Origin: Halostella limicola
GTDB lineage: Archaea; Halobacteriota; Halobacteria; Halobacteriales; Natronoarchaeaceae
Direction of reading: 5' to 3'
Length of the DNA: 64,000 bases
NCBI RefSeq assembly: GCF_003675875.1
Contig: NZ_RCDI01000003.1
Span: forward strand, 620,001-684,000
Part shown: piece after piece, positions 8,509-16,837 of the stretch
Layout of the letters: every line of letters starts with the position of its first letter
How positions within the stretch are numbered: position 1 is the first letter of the stretch
The notes under the pieces: generated by a model
Seen by the model: only the letters and a program-made list of their open reading frames with translations
What the model was told of the DNA's origin: nothing
Databases searched by the model: none
Made by a program: the position numbers and the translations under genes

Positions 8509-9099
8509 TTACTCCGCTCGCTCCTCGCGGCCGGCGAACGCGCGGTACTTCAGGTCGTCGTCCCGGATCTCCTCGAGGATGCGCTCGGTGAGCACGCCTT
8601 TCGGGTCGTGCAGTCCCGAGATGCGGTCCTCCAGGTCCTCGAAGCTCTCGAACCTCCCCCGCTTTCGCTCGTCTAACACGTTGTTGCGGAGCTTCTTCCC
8701 GATCCCCGGCAGCAGGTTGAGCTGGTGGAGACGGAGGGTGATCGGCTGGGCGTCGTTGTAGAAGTCGACGAACCGCTCCTCGTTCTCGGTGACGATGTCC
8801 TCGATGACGTACTCCAGTTCGGACTGCGCGCCGCCGGAGAGGTCCTCGTACTCGATCGTTCGGACGCGGTCGATCTCTTCGCGCTCCTCCCGGGGTTCGA
8901 CGACGACGCGGTCGCCGATGCTCGCGTCCGCGTCCTCCTCGAAGACGATCTCGAACAGTCGGAAGTCCGACTCGCCGACGGCGTAGGCAAGCGGCGGCTT
9001 CTGGTACTGCGGACGGTCGTCGTCGGCCCGGCCGTGCGGCAGGTAATCGAGCAACACCGCGTGACGGGGGCGGGAACCGTCGCTGTCGGAGTCGGTCAT
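8509..9099 (-). CDS. DUF655 family protein (helix-hairpin-helix, OB-like)
   Basis: A 196-residue protein of the archaeal DUF655 family. The N-terminal half is beta-rich (HAVLLDYLPHGRADD, IGDRVVVEPREER). The C-terminal half has a helix-hairpin-helix segment (LHQLNLLPGIGKKLRNNVL) that suggests nucleic-acid binding. It lies in the conserved archaeal order L21e-rpoF-DUF655-ksgA, which hints at RNA processing or ribosome work, but the biochemical role is not established as far as I know. It has its own TATA-like box near 9127-9134. Confidence 0.85.
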   Translation of the reverse strand: MTDSDSDGSRPRHAVLLDYLPHGRADDDRPQYQKPPLAYAVGESDFRLFEIVFEEDADASIGDRVVVEPREEREEIDRVRTIEYEDLSGGAQSELEYVIEDIVTENEERFVDFYNDAQPITLRLHQLNLLPGIGKKLRNNVLDERKRGRFESFEDLEDRISGLHDPKGVLTERILEEIRDDDLKYRAFAGREERAE

Positions 9100-9156
9100 A
9101 CTGACGTAGGGCTACGGCGACTGGCTACTTAAACAGTCGCCTGCCGAGAACGTTCG

Positions 9157-9513
9157 TCAGACGTACTTCGCCACGACGTTGAGGATGTCGTCGAGTTCGT
9201 CGCCCGACAGCGAGTAGCGCTGCTGGGCGAACACGGCGCGGAGTTCGTCGCGGTCCTGCGGCAGGAGGTCGGCGACCTTGTACGCGGTGGCCTCGTCGAC
9301 CTTCTCCAGTTCGAGCAGTTCCTCGACCAGTTCGCGGGACTCCTCCGGCGTGAGCAGGGCGAACCGGTTGACGTGTTCGATCGCGCGAGCGAGTTCGTAC
9401 CGCATCTCGCGGTCCTCGTCCGCGGCGCGGTCGGCCTCCACCTCGGCGAGCAGTTCCTTCGCCTCCGAGATGGTGAGGTGTTCTTCGTCTAACTTCTCTT
9501 TGAATATCGTCAT
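9157..9513 (-). CDS. rpoF: DNA-directed RNA polymerase subunit F (Rpo4)
   Basis: A 118-residue Rpb4/RpoF family subunit that pairs with Rpo7 to form the RNA polymerase stalk. It shows the family pattern: an N-terminal strand, the helix LTISEAKELLAEVE, and a C-terminal HRDC-like part (ATAYKVADLLPQDRDELRAVF...LDDILNVVAKYV). It begins 4 bases after the L21e stop codon, so the two are in one operon. Archaeal rpoF is classically found directly after rpl21e. Confidence 0.93.
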   Translation of the reverse strand: MTIFKEKLDEEHLTISEAKELLAEVEADRAADEDREMRYELARAIEHVNRFALLTPEESRELVEELLELEKVDEATAYKVADLLPQDRDELRAVFAQQRYSLSGDELDDILNVVAKYV

Positions 9514-9517
9514 CGCT

Positions 9518-9808
9518 CTACTGCTGGGCGCGGAGGTGCTGGGGCGCGACGATGAGCGTCTTCTCCTTGCCGCCGTCGTTGACGGCGACCTTGAAGCACC
9601 GGCCCTGCTTCCCCTCGACTTCGCCGGTCAGGCCGTCGAAGCGGGGGTGGAACCGACCGTCGTTCACGCTCGGGTCGATCTTGAGGTGGACCTTCTGGCC
9701 CGTCTCGAATTCCTGAATGGCGCGCTGGGGCGGCGAGGTCCCGCTCTCTCGGGGACTGTTCGAGAGTTTATTGCGAGTTTTCTTTCGGGGTCCGTTGGAG
9801 TTCGGCAT
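9518..9808 (-). CDS. rpl21e: Large ribosomal subunit protein eL21
   Basis: A 96-residue eL21 protein: [15 protein letters not shown] at the start, then [20 protein letters not shown] and [17 protein letters not shown], ending [10 protein letters not shown]. Unlike most proteins here its N-terminus is basic, as expected for an rRNA-binding extension. The ATG at 9808 lies about 30 bases after a TATA box (9837-9845). It leads the cluster rpl21e-rpoF-DUF655-ksgA-mscS-hemK. Confidence 0.95.
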   Translation of the reverse strand: MPNSNGPRKKTRNKLSNSPRESGTSPPQRAIQEFETGQKVHLKIDPSVNDGRFHPRFDGLTGEVEGKQGRCFKVAVNDGGKEKTLIVAPQHLRAQQ

Positions 9809-9836
9809 AGTCGTGGGCACCTCTTGTCCTCTGACG

Positions 9837-9845
9837 GTTATAAAA
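9837..9845 (-). promoter_or_regulatory. TATA box of the rpl21e operon
   Basis: The minus strand reads CCTTTTATAACC 28-37 bases before the rpl21e ATG. The predicted leader is only a few bases long. Confidence 0.6.
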
Positions 9846-9946
9846 GGTGCGTTCCCGCCTCGTCGCGGACGAACGGCGCCCGTCGACGGCACGCGCGAGA
9901 CGGCGAGAGAGGTAACATTTTCCGCCGCCGGGGCGATACCCGAACC

Positions 9947-11113
9947 ATGTCCGAGGACGACGACTTCCGCTTCGAGACGCGCTCGATCCACGCCGGCCAA
10001 GAACCCGACGAGGAGACGGGGGCGCTGATGACGCCGATCCACGCCAACTCCACCTACGAGCAGGACGCGCCCGGCGAGCACCGCGGGTACGAGTACTCGC
10101 GGACGGGCAACCCCACGCGGACGGATCTCGAGGCGAACCTCGCCAGCCTGGAAAACGGCGAGTACGGCCGCTGTTTCTCCTCGGGGATGGGCTCTATCAA
10201 CACCGTCCTCAACCTCCTCGAAGCCGGCGACCACGTCGTCAGCGGCGAGGACATCTACGGCGGCACCCGCCGCATCTTCGACCAGGTGTACACGCAGTAC
10301 GACGTGGAGTTCACCTACGTCGACATGACCGACCTCGACGCCATCGAGGACGCCTTCCGCGAGGAGACGGAACTCCTCTGGCTGGAGACGCCGACCAACC
10401 CGCTCATGTCCATCGTCGACATCGAGGGCGCGGCCGAGGTCGCCCACGACCACGACGCCCTCTGCGCCATCGACAACACCTTCGCCACGCCGTACCTCCA
10501 GCGGCCGCTCGACCTCGGGGCCGACATCGTCTCCCACTCGCTCACGAAGTACCTCGGCGGCCACTCCGACGTGGTCGGCGGCGCGCTGATAACGAACGAC
10601 GAGGAGCTCGACGAGCGATTCGGCTTCTACCAGAACAGCGTCGGCGCGACGCCCGGGCCGCAGGAGTGCTTCCTCGTCCTCCGCGGCACCAAGACCCTGC
10701 CTGTGCGGATGGATCGGCACTGCGAGAACGCCCGCGAGCTAGCGCAGTGGCTGGACGGCCACGACGACGTCGACCGCGTGTACTACCCCGGACTGGAGTC
10801 TCATCCCGGCCACGACATCGCCGCGGAACAGATGGACGACTTCGGCGGCATGCTCTCGTTCGAACTCGAAGCGAGCCTGGAGGAGGCCGCGGAGTTCGTC
10901 TCGAACACGGAGGTGTTCACGCTAGCGGAGAGCCTCGGCGGCGTCGAGAGCCTCATCGAACAGCCGGCGACGATGACCCACGCCTCCATCCCGCCGGAGG
11001 AGCGCGAGGCCGCAGGGCTCTCCGACGGCCTCATCCGGGCGAGTGTAGGGATCGAGCACGTCGACGACATGAAGGCGGACCTCCAGCAGGCCATGGACGC
11101 GTCGATAGAGTAA
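9947..11113 (+). CDS. Cystathionine gamma-lyase/synthase family PLP enzyme
   Basis: A 388-residue Cys/Met-metabolism PLP-dependent enzyme. Signatures: YSRTGNPTR, the FSSGMGSI block, [23 protein letters not shown], and [17 protein letters not shown], in which Lys201 would hold PLP. The C-terminus has [17 protein letters not shown] and RASVGIEH, typical of the cystathionine gamma-lyase/gamma-synthase/methionine gamma-lyase group. Which reaction it catalyses cannot be decided from these motifs. It is about 5 kb from the MetE pair, consistent with a sulfur-amino-acid role but not linked by operon. Confidence 0.88.
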   Translation: MSEDDDFRFETRSIHAGQEPDEETGALMTPIHANSTYEQDAPGEHRGYEYSRTGNPTRTDLEANLASLENGEYGRCFSSGMGSINTVLNLLEAGDHVVSGEDIYGGTRRIFDQVYTQYDVEFTYVDMTDLDAIEDAFREETELLWLETPTNPLMSIVDIEGAAEVAHDHDALCAIDNTFATPYLQRPLDLGADIVSHSLTKYLGGHSDVVGGALITNDEELDERFGFYQNSVGATPGPQECFLVLRGTKTLPVRMDRHCENARELAQWLDGHDDVDRVYYPGLESHPGHDIAAEQMDDFGGMLSFELEASLEEAAEFVSNTEVFTLAESLGGVESLIEQPATMTHASIPPEEREAAGLSDGLIRASVGIEHVDDMKADLQQAMDASIE

Positions 11114-11410
11114 CGAACTGACGGTGGATCGGTCCGCGAGGGGGCGCGCCGTGCACCCGTCTCGGCCGGCCTCGCGGCGAGTCGTTAGGGCACGAGAAAT
11201 CTGGCCGCGATTTCGGTGATAAACCCTCGGCCGGCCACGCGGCTGAGTGAGCCCGCGCGAGCAAACTCGTGAGCGAGGGCGAGTGAGGGGAAGGGGGCGC
11301 TTCGAGCGTGTGCTGACGATCGCCGGTGTCCTCACGAGCGGAGTGAGCGAAGGCCCAGAGCGGCCCCGCCGCTCCGGTGGACGTAGAAAGGGCGACGAAA
11401 CCGCTGTCCT

Positions 11411-11429
11411 CAGAACGCTTCGCGTTCTG
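11411..11429. repeat. Perfect hairpin, 8-bp stem
   Basis: CAGAACGC, a TTC loop, then GCGTTCTG. Possible terminator for the PLP-enzyme gene or for EF-1 beta on the other strand. Confidence 0.5.
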
Positions 11430-11435
11430 ACGTAC

Positions 11436-11460
11436 TCGGAAATCGCAGCGCGATTTCCGA
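11436..11460. repeat. Perfect hairpin, 11-bp stem
   Basis: TCGGAAATCGC, an AGC loop, then GCGATTTCCGA, just downstream of the EF-1 beta stop on the minus strand. Confidence 0.5.
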
Positions 11461-11488
11461 CTGCCGAGCGATTTTCGAGGGCTTTCCC

Positions 11489-11755
11489 TTAGACGCGACC
11501 GACGTTCTCGACTTCGACGGACTCGACGCCGTCGACGTTACCGAACTCCTCCTCGACGGCCTCGGTGCCGCCGGCGTCGTCGGGGACGATCACCGTCGGG
11601 TAGAGGGCGACGAGACCGAACGCGACTTCGTCGCGCTCGACGCCGTTGATCTTCGCACCCTCGGGCAGGGAGTTTTCCAGACGCTCCTGGAGGTCGTCCA
11701 GGTCGACGTCGGGGCTCTGCGGCATGACCTTGATCTTGGCTGCGACTTTTCCCAT
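11489..11755 (-). CDS. ef1b: Elongation factor 1-beta (aEF-1B)
   Basis: An 88-residue guanine-nucleotide exchange factor for EF-1 alpha. It has the archaeal EF-1 beta fold of alternating strands and helices: [51 protein letters not shown], and the C-terminal [15 protein letters not shown]. Length is typical for archaea. The ATG at 11755 lies just 2 bases after the zinc-finger gene's stop, so the two form an operon. The open frame extends upstream, but that part overlaps the zinc-finger gene and is not expected to be translated. Confidence 0.93.
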   Translation of the reverse strand: MGKVAAKIKVMPQSPDVDLDDLQERLENSLPEGAKINGVERDEVAFGLVALYPTVIVPDDAGGTEAVEEEFGNVDGVESVEVENVGRV

Positions 11756-11757
11756 TG

Positions 11758-11937
11758 TTACGGTCCCGTGAACCCGCAGTCCGGGCACTTGTAGAGGTTG
11801 CTCTGTTTGCGACACTTCGAACAGCGGTAGATCTGGCGCCCGCAGTCCGGGCACTTGAACGCAGCGGCGGTCGTCCCCGAGATGTTGATCCCGCAGGAGA
11901 CGCACTTCTGCGCTCGTTTCTGTTCCGATTCGCTCAT
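11758..11937 (-). CDS. Small zinc-finger protein, HVO_2753-like (59 aa)
   Basis: A 59-residue protein with four CxxC knuckles (CVSCG, CPDCG, CSKC, CPDCG), enough for two zinc sites. It closely matches what I recall of Haloferax volcanii HVO_2753, a structurally studied small zinc-finger protein encoded beside EF-1 beta. That protein was linked to swarming and biofilm traits. ATG 11937 is chosen for this length. A TTTTAA-type box about 25-30 bases upstream (11962-11970) supports a leaderless start. The eukaryotic-like location next to a translation factor suggests RNA or ribosome contact, which is inference. Confidence 0.88.
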   Translation of the reverse strand: MSESEQKRAQKCVSCGINISGTTAAAFKCPDCGRQIYRCSKCRKQSNLYKCPDCGFTGP

Positions 11938-12013
11938 ACACCCCTGTACCGCCCGCCCACTTTTAACCGTTGTTTTTCGCGCCGGCGGATCGCCGCCGGA
12001 TCGCGACGGGCGG

Positions 12014-12283
12014 TCACGATCCGCTCCAGTCGAAGTCGATGCTCCCGTCGTCGCGGAACTCATCGACCGTGACCTGCTCGAACGACTCCGACTTCTCCAC
12101 GGTGTCGCCGGCCGGGATGGTCACCTCGCTCGCGCGCTCGTAGTTGTCCTGTCCCGCGCGGACGTTCACCGTGATGGTGTCCGCCTGCTCGCTGTCGGTC
12201 GTGTTCTCGGCAGTGTAGGTCACGACGACGGTGCCGTTCTCGCCTTCCTCGTAGTCGAACTCCGGTATCTCGATGTCCGGCAT
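12014..12283 (-). CDS. Hypothetical small acidic beta-rich protein
   Basis: An 89-residue acidic protein. The central part ([28 protein letters not shown], then [17 protein letters not shown]) looks like one immunoglobulin-like/CARDB-type beta-sandwich module. There is no signal peptide or membrane anchor, so it may be cytosolic or a domain-sized remnant. The ATG at 12283 is the only credible start. I recognise no named family. Confidence 0.6.
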   Translation of the reverse strand: MPDIEIPEFDYEEGENGTVVVTYTAENTTDSEQADTITVNVRAGQDNYERASEVTIPAGDTVEKSESFEQVTVDEFRDDGSIDFDWSGS

Positions 12284-12361
12284 ACGGTTGACGGGCCACG
12301 CCGCGACGGGTAACTCTACCCGCTAGGCGGTGACCTGTCGCTCGCGGAGGAACCGACCGCG

Positions 12362-13603
12362 CTACAGCCCCAGCGCGAGCGGGCCGATCAGCACTCCCAT
12401 CAGGTGGACGCGGCGCGCGCCGAACCGGACCGGAAACAGTCCGAGGGCGGCGCTGGCGGCGAAGACGACCACGCCGACCGCGCCGGCGAACAACCACGAC
12501 AGCCCGACGAGCAGGCAGAGCACGCCGACAGAGAGCCGCCGGTAGTCGACGCGTCCGACGACGCGGAGGTAGCGGTCGCCGAGCGCCAAGACGAGGCAGA
12601 ACCCGGCGACGCTGCTCGCCAGCGTCGCCGCGACCAGCAACGGCAGGTTCAGCGGCGCGGAGACGTTCTCGAACGCGACGAGGACGCCGGTTCTGGGCTC
12701 GCCGATGGCGACGAGGGCGAACAGCGCGAACACCGTGTTCGCCGTGTTGACGCCGCTGGTCGCGACGACGTAGCCCCGATCCCCGGCCGCGCCGGGTGTC
12801 GCGGCGAGGACAGCGACCGCCGCAATGGCGCTGGAGACCCCCGGTAGGTAGCCGACGACCGCGCCGGCAAGCGCGCCCGCCGCAGCCATTCCGAAGACGG
12901 CCCTTCGCGGCGACGCCACGGCGGCGTCGGCCTGCTCCGGGACGCCAGCGCCGTCGAGCGCGTCGACGAGCACCGGCGCACCGAACAGGCCGGCGAACAG
13001 CGGGGTCAACATCCCCCCGGCCGCGAGGGGGGCCGCCGGCGAGAGATCGAGCGTGAGCCAGCCGAGGGCGGCGCTCGCCGCAAAGGCCGCGAGACCGACC
13101 GCGCCGGCGCGGAGCGTCGGTTCGGTCGCCACGAGGAGGACGACCACCGCCCCCAGCACGAGCGGGAGGCGTGCGCGAAGCACGGGGTACGCGGTCTCCA
13201 TTACCGCCGTCACGGGGAGTGCGAGCGGGAGCGCGACGGCTACGGCGAGACCGCTTCCCAGCGCCGAGAGCCGTATCGCCTCGCGACCCCGTCCCGCGAT
13301 GACGAGTCGGTGGCCCGGGAGCGCCGTCGCCGCCATCGCGGCGTCTGGGACGCCGAGCGCCAACGCGGGCACCGCGTCGAGGAACGTGTGGACCACGCCC
13401 GCCGAGAGCATGGCGACGCCAAGCAGGAGCGGCGGTCCCGGCGCGTCGGCGGCCGCGGCGGCGAGCACGAGCGCGAAGTTGTTCGCGTGCAGTCCCGGTG
13501 TCAGGCCGCTCGCCGTGCCGAGCGCGACGCCCGCGAGCACGAACCCGAGCACCGCCGCTGCGCGCTCGGGGGCCGCGACCACTCTGATGCCGAACCCTTC
13601 CAT
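12362..13603 (-). CDS. TctA-like (tripartite tricarboxylate transporter/DUF112) permease
   Basis: A 413-residue polytopic membrane protein with about 11-12 hydrophobic helices. It has two related Gly-Pro motifs, one per half: GTASGLTPGLHANN near the N-terminus and VGYLPGVSSAIAAV in the middle. This is the hallmark of the TctA/DUF112 permease family. No solute-binding protein or TctB-like gene is next to it, so the substrate is unknown. A GTG at 13609 two codons upstream is an alternative start. It ends about 80 bases before the hypothetical protein at 12283 but has no obvious functional tie to it. Confidence 0.75.
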   Translation of the reverse strand: MEGFGIRVVAAPERAAAVLGFVLAGVALGTASGLTPGLHANNFALVLAAAAADAPGPPLLLGVAMLSAGVVHTFLDAVPALALGVPDAAMAATALPGHRLVIAGRGREAIRLSALGSGLAVAVALPLALPVTAVMETAYPVLRARLPLVLGAVVVLLVATEPTLRAGAVGLAAFAASAALGWLTLDLSPAAPLAAGGMLTPLFAGLFGAPVLVDALDGAGVPEQADAAVASPRRAVFGMAAAGALAGAVVGYLPGVSSAIAAVAVLAATPGAAGDRGYVVATSGVNTANTVFALFALVAIGEPRTGVLVAFENVSAPLNLPLLVAATLASSVAGFCLVLALGDRYLRVVGRVDYRRLSVGVLCLLVGLSWLFAGAVGVVVFAASAALGLFPVRFGARRVHLMGVLIGPLALGL

Positions 13604-13694
13604 CGCCACGGCGTGGCCGCGGCTTCCGCCTTGAACGTTCGGACGCTCGACACTGACGCTCGGGAGAACAGCCCCGCCGCTCGCGAACTGGCGT

Positions 13695-13704
13695 CGAAAA
13701 AAGT
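13695..13704 (-). terminator. Oligo-T terminator after rpl12
   Basis: The minus strand reads CTTTTTTC (A-run at 13697-13702) about 25 bases past the L12 stop at 13725. This is a likely end for the L1-L10-L12 transcript. Confidence 0.5.
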
Positions 13705-13724
13705 GCGTAGGCTGCGAAACCGAC

Positions 13725-14081
13725 TTAGCCGAAGAGCTCGCCGAGGCCCTCGCCGCTGGCCTCGTCGTCGCCGTCGTCCTCGTCGTCGTCCTGCGTGTCC
13801 GGCAGTTCTTCCTCGGCTTCCTCTTCGTCGCCCTCGTCGGCGGCCTCCTCGTCGGCACCGCCCTCGGCGGCAGCGCCACCGGCTGCGGCGCCGCCCGCGG
13901 GCACCGCGGCGGCCTCCGCGACGGCCTCGTCGATGTCGACGTCCTCCAGCGCGGCCACGAGGGCCTTGACGCGGGATTCCTGCACGTCGACGCCGGCGGC
14001 CTCGAGGACGCCGGTCAGGTTGTCTTCGTTGATCTCTTCGCCAGTCTCGTTCAGGATGAGTGCTGCGTAAACGTATTCCAT
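13725..14081 (-). CDS. rpl12: Ribosomal protein P1 (archaeal L12)
   Basis: A 118-residue stalk protein. The N-terminal dimerisation domain is [33 protein letters not shown]. An Ala/Gly-rich hinge and a very acidic tail follow, with the C-terminal signature [10 protein letters not shown] that recruits translation factors. It begins 2 bases after the L10 stop. L10 (P0) carries a matching C-terminal peptide ([10 protein letters not shown]). Confidence 0.95.
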   Translation of the reverse strand: MEYVYAALILNETGEEINEDNLTGVLEAAGVDVQESRVKALVAALEDVDIDEAVAEAAAVPAGGAAAGGAAAEGGADEEAADEGDEEEAEEELPDTQDDDEDDGDDEASGEGLGELFG

Positions 14082-14083
14082 TG

Positions 14084-15136
14084 TTAGTCACCGAACATGT
14101 CGCCGAGTCCCTCAGCAGCGGCGTCGTCGTCATCGTCGTCGTCGTCCGCTTCGTCGCCGTCCTCCGCTTCGGGTTCGGCCTCGTCTTGGTCGTCAGTCGA
14201 TTCCTCTTCCGGCTCCGCCTCGGCAGACGCCGCGGGGGCCTCGACGCCCTGCAGTTCCTCCGGGAGCGCCTCCTCGTCGTCGATCTGGGCGGCGAGGGAA
14301 CGCACCTGTGCGTCCGCCTTGCTCACCAGGTCGTCGGCGAGGTCGGGGCTCTCGATCGCGGCCTGCAGGCCGAGGCTCTTGGCCTCGCCCGTGGCCTTCG
14401 CGACGAGCGTCGGGGCGGTCTGGGCGGTCGGGTACTCGGCGTTGACCGAGAGGTTCCGCGCCCGGGCCGCGGCCGTCGCCACGTCGCTGCGGTACTGCTC
14501 GACGTCGATGTCGAGGTCTTCGGGGTCGAACAGCACGCCCTCGGAGACGACGGCGCGCAGGTCGAGCCCGACTTCCTTCGGCTCGATGCCGAGTTCGCCC
14601 AGCACGTTCGCGAGGTCGCCGGAAACCTCCTCCCCGGCTTCGAGGACGGTGCTGTCCTCGGTGACGTGGATGGAGCCTTCCATGATGCGGGCCGCCGCGC
14701 CGACGTTCTGCAGTTCGCCGACGAACGGACCCGGGTCGACGCCCGTGTCACCCTCGGGGATGACGATGTCGTTGGGCGCGACCTCGCCCGCGCCGATGGG
14801 CGCGGGGGTCTTCGACGCCTCGAGTTCCTGGTACAGCCCGAACGGGTTGTCGTTCGTGCCGATGAGGCCGACCTGCCCCTCGAGGTGCTCGTTGAGGTCT
14901 TCGAGACCGCCGCCGACCTCGTCGAGCGCGCGCTTCAGCAGGGTGTTCCGGCTGACGCGCAGCTCCGCGCTGCCGTGCAGGTCGCGTCGCATGTCCTGCA
15001 GCTGGCGGCTGGGGATGCCGGCGATGTTGACGACGCCGACGCTCTCGTAGCCCTCGACGAGCTCGACGAGGTCGTCGACCTCCTCGCGCTTCCACTCGGG
15101 GAGGTTCTCCGTCTTGCGCTCCGCTCCGGCGCTCAT
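14084..15136 (-). CDS. rpl10: Ribosomal protein uL10 (P0)
   Basis: A 350-residue acidic stalk-base protein. Order: rRNA-binding domain ([21 protein letters not shown]...[12 protein letters not shown]), the archaeal insertion domain, the P1-binding helices, then an Asp/Glu-rich tail ending GLGDMFGD. The start at 15136 is preceded by AAGGAGGTGG inside the end of the L1 gene. It sits in the order L1-L10-L12, with L11 transcribed separately upstream. Confidence 0.95.
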   Translation of the reverse strand: MSAGAERKTENLPEWKREEVDDLVELVEGYESVGVVNIAGIPSRQLQDMRRDLHGSAELRVSRNTLLKRALDEVGGGLEDLNEHLEGQVGLIGTNDNPFGLYQELEASKTPAPIGAGEVAPNDIVIPEGDTGVDPGPFVGELQNVGAAARIMEGSIHVTEDSTVLEAGEEVSGDLANVLGELGIEPKEVGLDLRAVVSEGVLFDPEDLDIDVEQYRSDVATAAARARNLSVNAEYPTAQTAPTLVAKATGEAKSLGLQAAIESPDLADDLVSKADAQVRSLAAQIDDEEALPEELQGVEAPAASAEAEPEEESTDDQDEAEPEAEDGDEADDDDDDDDAAAEGLGDMFGD

Positions 15137-15137
15137 C

Positions 15138-15776
15138 TCAGGCCACCTCCTTCGCGGGGCCCATCGTGGTCTTCACGTACACCGTGTCGATGTTGAGGGG
15201 GCCCTTCTCCAGGTCCGCGTGGAGGCGGCGGAGGATGACGTCGATGTTGTCGGCGATCTCCTCCGCGGACATGTCCTCCGCGCCGACGCGCGTGTGGAAG
15301 GTCCGGCGGTCGCCGCTGCGAAGCTGGACGGTGTTTTTCATTCGGTTGACCGTTTCGACGACGTCGTCGTCGGGGGACAGCGGCGTCGGCATCTTCCCTC
15401 GGGGGCCGAGGATGGTACCGAGGTAGCGACCGATGTCTTGCATCAGGCTCTCTTCGGCAATGAAGAAGTCGGTCTCCTCGGCGAGGTCCTTCGCCGCGTC
15501 GTCGTCGTCGCCCAGGTCGGCCAGTTGGTCGCCGTCGAGAACGTCGTCGGCGACGTCCTCGGCGCGGAGGGCTGTCTCGCCCTCCGCGAACACGACGATT
15601 CGCGTCTCTTGGCCCGTCCCGGACGGCAGGACGATACTTTCGTCTACACGGTTCGACGGTTCGTTAAGGTCTAGGTCGCGCAGGTTGATCGCGAGGTCTA
15701 CCGTTTCGCGGAAATTCCGCTCCGGGGAGTCCTCGAGTGCGCTGGATACTGCTTGCTCTATCTCCTGGTCTGCCAT
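15138..15776 (-). CDS. rpl1: Ribosomal protein uL1
   Basis: A 212-residue L1 protein that binds helices 76-78 of 23S rRNA and, in archaea, represses its own mRNA. Motifs: [38 protein letters not shown] and the C-terminal [18 protein letters not shown] strong GGAGGTGA ribosome site lies 3 bases before ATG 15776. The roughly 65-base leader contains a hairpin resembling the L1 rRNA site (see 15786-15812). Confidence 0.95.
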   Translation of the reverse strand: MADQEIEQAVSSALEDSPERNFRETVDLAINLRDLDLNEPSNRVDESIVLPSGTGQETRIVVFAEGETALRAEDVADDVLDGDQLADLGDDDDAAKDLAEETDFFIAEESLMQDIGRYLGTILGPRGKMPTPLSPDDDVVETVNRMKNTVQLRSGDRRTFHTRVGAEDMSAEEIADNIDVILRRLHADLEKGPLNIDTVYVKTTMGPAKEVA

Positions 15777-15785
15777 CGTTCACCT

Positions 15786-15812
15786 CCGTAGTACGCAGGA
15801 ATGCTCCTACGG
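15786..15812 (-). promoter_or_regulatory. Putative L1 autoregulatory site in the mRNA leader
   Basis: The minus-strand leader folds as a CCGTAG/CTACGG outer stem and a GCA/TGC inner stem. They are separated by an asymmetric loop with GAG on one side and GTA on the other. This stem-asymmetric loop-stem layout, placed just before the GGAGGTGA and ATG, resembles the L1-binding element of 23S rRNA and the leader I recall for the Halobacterium L1-L10-L12 mRNA. Confidence 0.5.
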
Positions 15813-15821
15813 GTCAGTGAA

Positions 15822-15836
15822 ACAGGCGAAGCCTGT
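15822..15836 (-). repeat. Second leader hairpin upstream of L1
   Basis: ACAGGC, a TTC loop, then GCCTGT: a perfect 6-bp hairpin near the predicted 5' end of the L1 operon mRNA. Confidence 0.4.
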
Positions 15837-15862
15837 CTCGTTCGGACAGTGGCCCATGGCGA

Positions 15863-15870
15863 ACTTAAAC
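15863..15870 (-). promoter_or_regulatory. TATA box of the L1-L10-L12 operon
   Basis: The minus strand reads GTTTAAGT. The predicted transcript start near 15841 leaves a leader of about 65 bases, unusually long for this genome. Confidence 0.5.
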
Positions 15871-15979
15871 CCGTCGAAGCGGTAGGAGGACTGCCCGGGC
15901 GGGAAATCCGGGACTGCGGGACATCCGAGCCCTGTTTCTCGCCCCCGCCAGTCTTTGCCGTCGCCGTCGTCCGTCGACC

Positions 15980-16744
15980 GTGTCGACGCACCTCTGGACG
16001 ACCGCGCCGCTCGCGCTGGCCCTCGCGTTCGTCCACGCCGCCGCGAAGCACCTCCGCCTCTCCGGGGTCGTACCGCGGAGCGGGTGGCTCTCCTTCGGCG
16101 GCGGGGTCTCGGTCGCGTACGTGTTCGTCCACGTCCTCCCGGAACTCGGCGCGGGACAGGTGGCGATCGAGGAGGCCCAGCACGCGCTCGTCGACGAACT
16201 AGCGTACCACGCGTACCTGATCGCTCTGGCCGGGTTCGCGCTCTTTCACGGGCTCGAACGCTGGGCCGTCCGCGCCCGAGGGGACGACGACGAGGCCGAC
16301 ACCGGGATCACGGTGCGAAGCGACGACGACGAGGACGGGAGCGGCAACCCCGTGTTCTGGGCGCACCTCCTCTCCTACGGCCTGCTGAACGCCATCATCG
16401 GCTACCTGCTGGTCGAGTACGCGACGAGCGGCGACAGCGCGCTCCTGTTCGCGGTCGCGATGGGGTTTCACTTCCTGATCAACGACGACAGCCTCCGCCG
16501 GCACCATCCCGGCGTGTACGACCGGACGGGCCGCTGGGTTCTCGCGGCGGCGGTGCTCGGCGGGTGGGGGTTCGCCGCCGTCGCCGACCTCACGCATCCC
16601 GCGCTGATGGCCGCGTTCGCCTTCGTCAGCGGCGGCGTCATCCTGAACGTGATCAAAGAAGAGCTCCCGACCGACCGGAAGAGCCGGTTCGACTACTTCC
16701 TGGTCGGGGCCGCGCTGTACGCCGGGCTGCTCGTCGTGCTGTGA
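15980..16744 (+). CDS. ZIP-like integral membrane protein
   Basis: A 254-residue membrane protein with about seven or eight hydrophobic helices. VFVHVLPELG matches the HxLPE motif of ZIP metal transporters. An acidic loop follows (about 108-122), then MGFHFLIND and GGVILNVIKEELP, placed where ZIP proteins carry metal-site residues. Assignment to the ZIP superfamily is probable but the second motif is degenerate, so transport of zinc or iron is uncertain. The start is GTG 15980. It is inserted between L1 and L11 on the opposite strand to the ribosomal genes. Confidence 0.6.
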   Translation: MSTHLWTTAPLALALAFVHAAAKHLRLSGVVPRSGWLSFGGGVSVAYVFVHVLPELGAGQVAIEEAQHALVDELAYHAYLIALAGFALFHGLERWAVRARGDDDEADTGITVRSDDDEDGSGNPVFWAHLLSYGLLNAIIGYLLVEYATSGDSALLFAVAMGFHFLINDDSLRRHHPGVYDRTGRWVLAAAVLGGWGFAAVADLTHPALMAAFAFVSGGVILNVIKEELPTDRKSRFDYFLVGAALYAGLLVVL

Positions 16745-16837
16745 GCGCCGTGGTCGGGTCGCGGTCGGAGAGCGACCGCAGTCGCGACGCTATCGGGTAT
16801 CGGCTACGACAGAACGAGGTGAAAACCGCCGCGGCGA

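Larger units (their letters stand above)
11114..11488. repeat. Palindrome-rich intergenic block, no gene
   Basis: This 375-base gap lies between two convergent genes and I see no credible coding frame. It holds short repeats of the GAGTGAGC / GAGCGGAGTGAGCGA type (about 11244-11350) and several perfect hairpins. These are GAAATC...GATTTC (11196-11214), an 8-bp stem with a TTC loop (11411-11429) and an 11-bp stem with an AGC loop (11436-11460). Such blocks are common in haloarchaeal intergenic DNA. They could act as bidirectional terminators or be non-autonomous repeats. Confidence 0.5.

Noticed and set aside
11244-11350. Possible CRISPR array from GAGTGAGC-type repeats
   Set aside because: Repeats are short, unevenly spaced and diverged, with no spacer-like regularity and no cas genes nearby.
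11764-11941. N-terminal extension of EF-1 beta through the zinc-finger gene
   Set aside because: The frame is open but overlaps the zinc-finger gene, and known archaeal EF-1 beta starts at the internal ATG 11755.
15777-15979. Small coding frame in the L1 upstream region
   Set aside because: The sequence is better explained by the L1 leader, its hairpins and the promoter.
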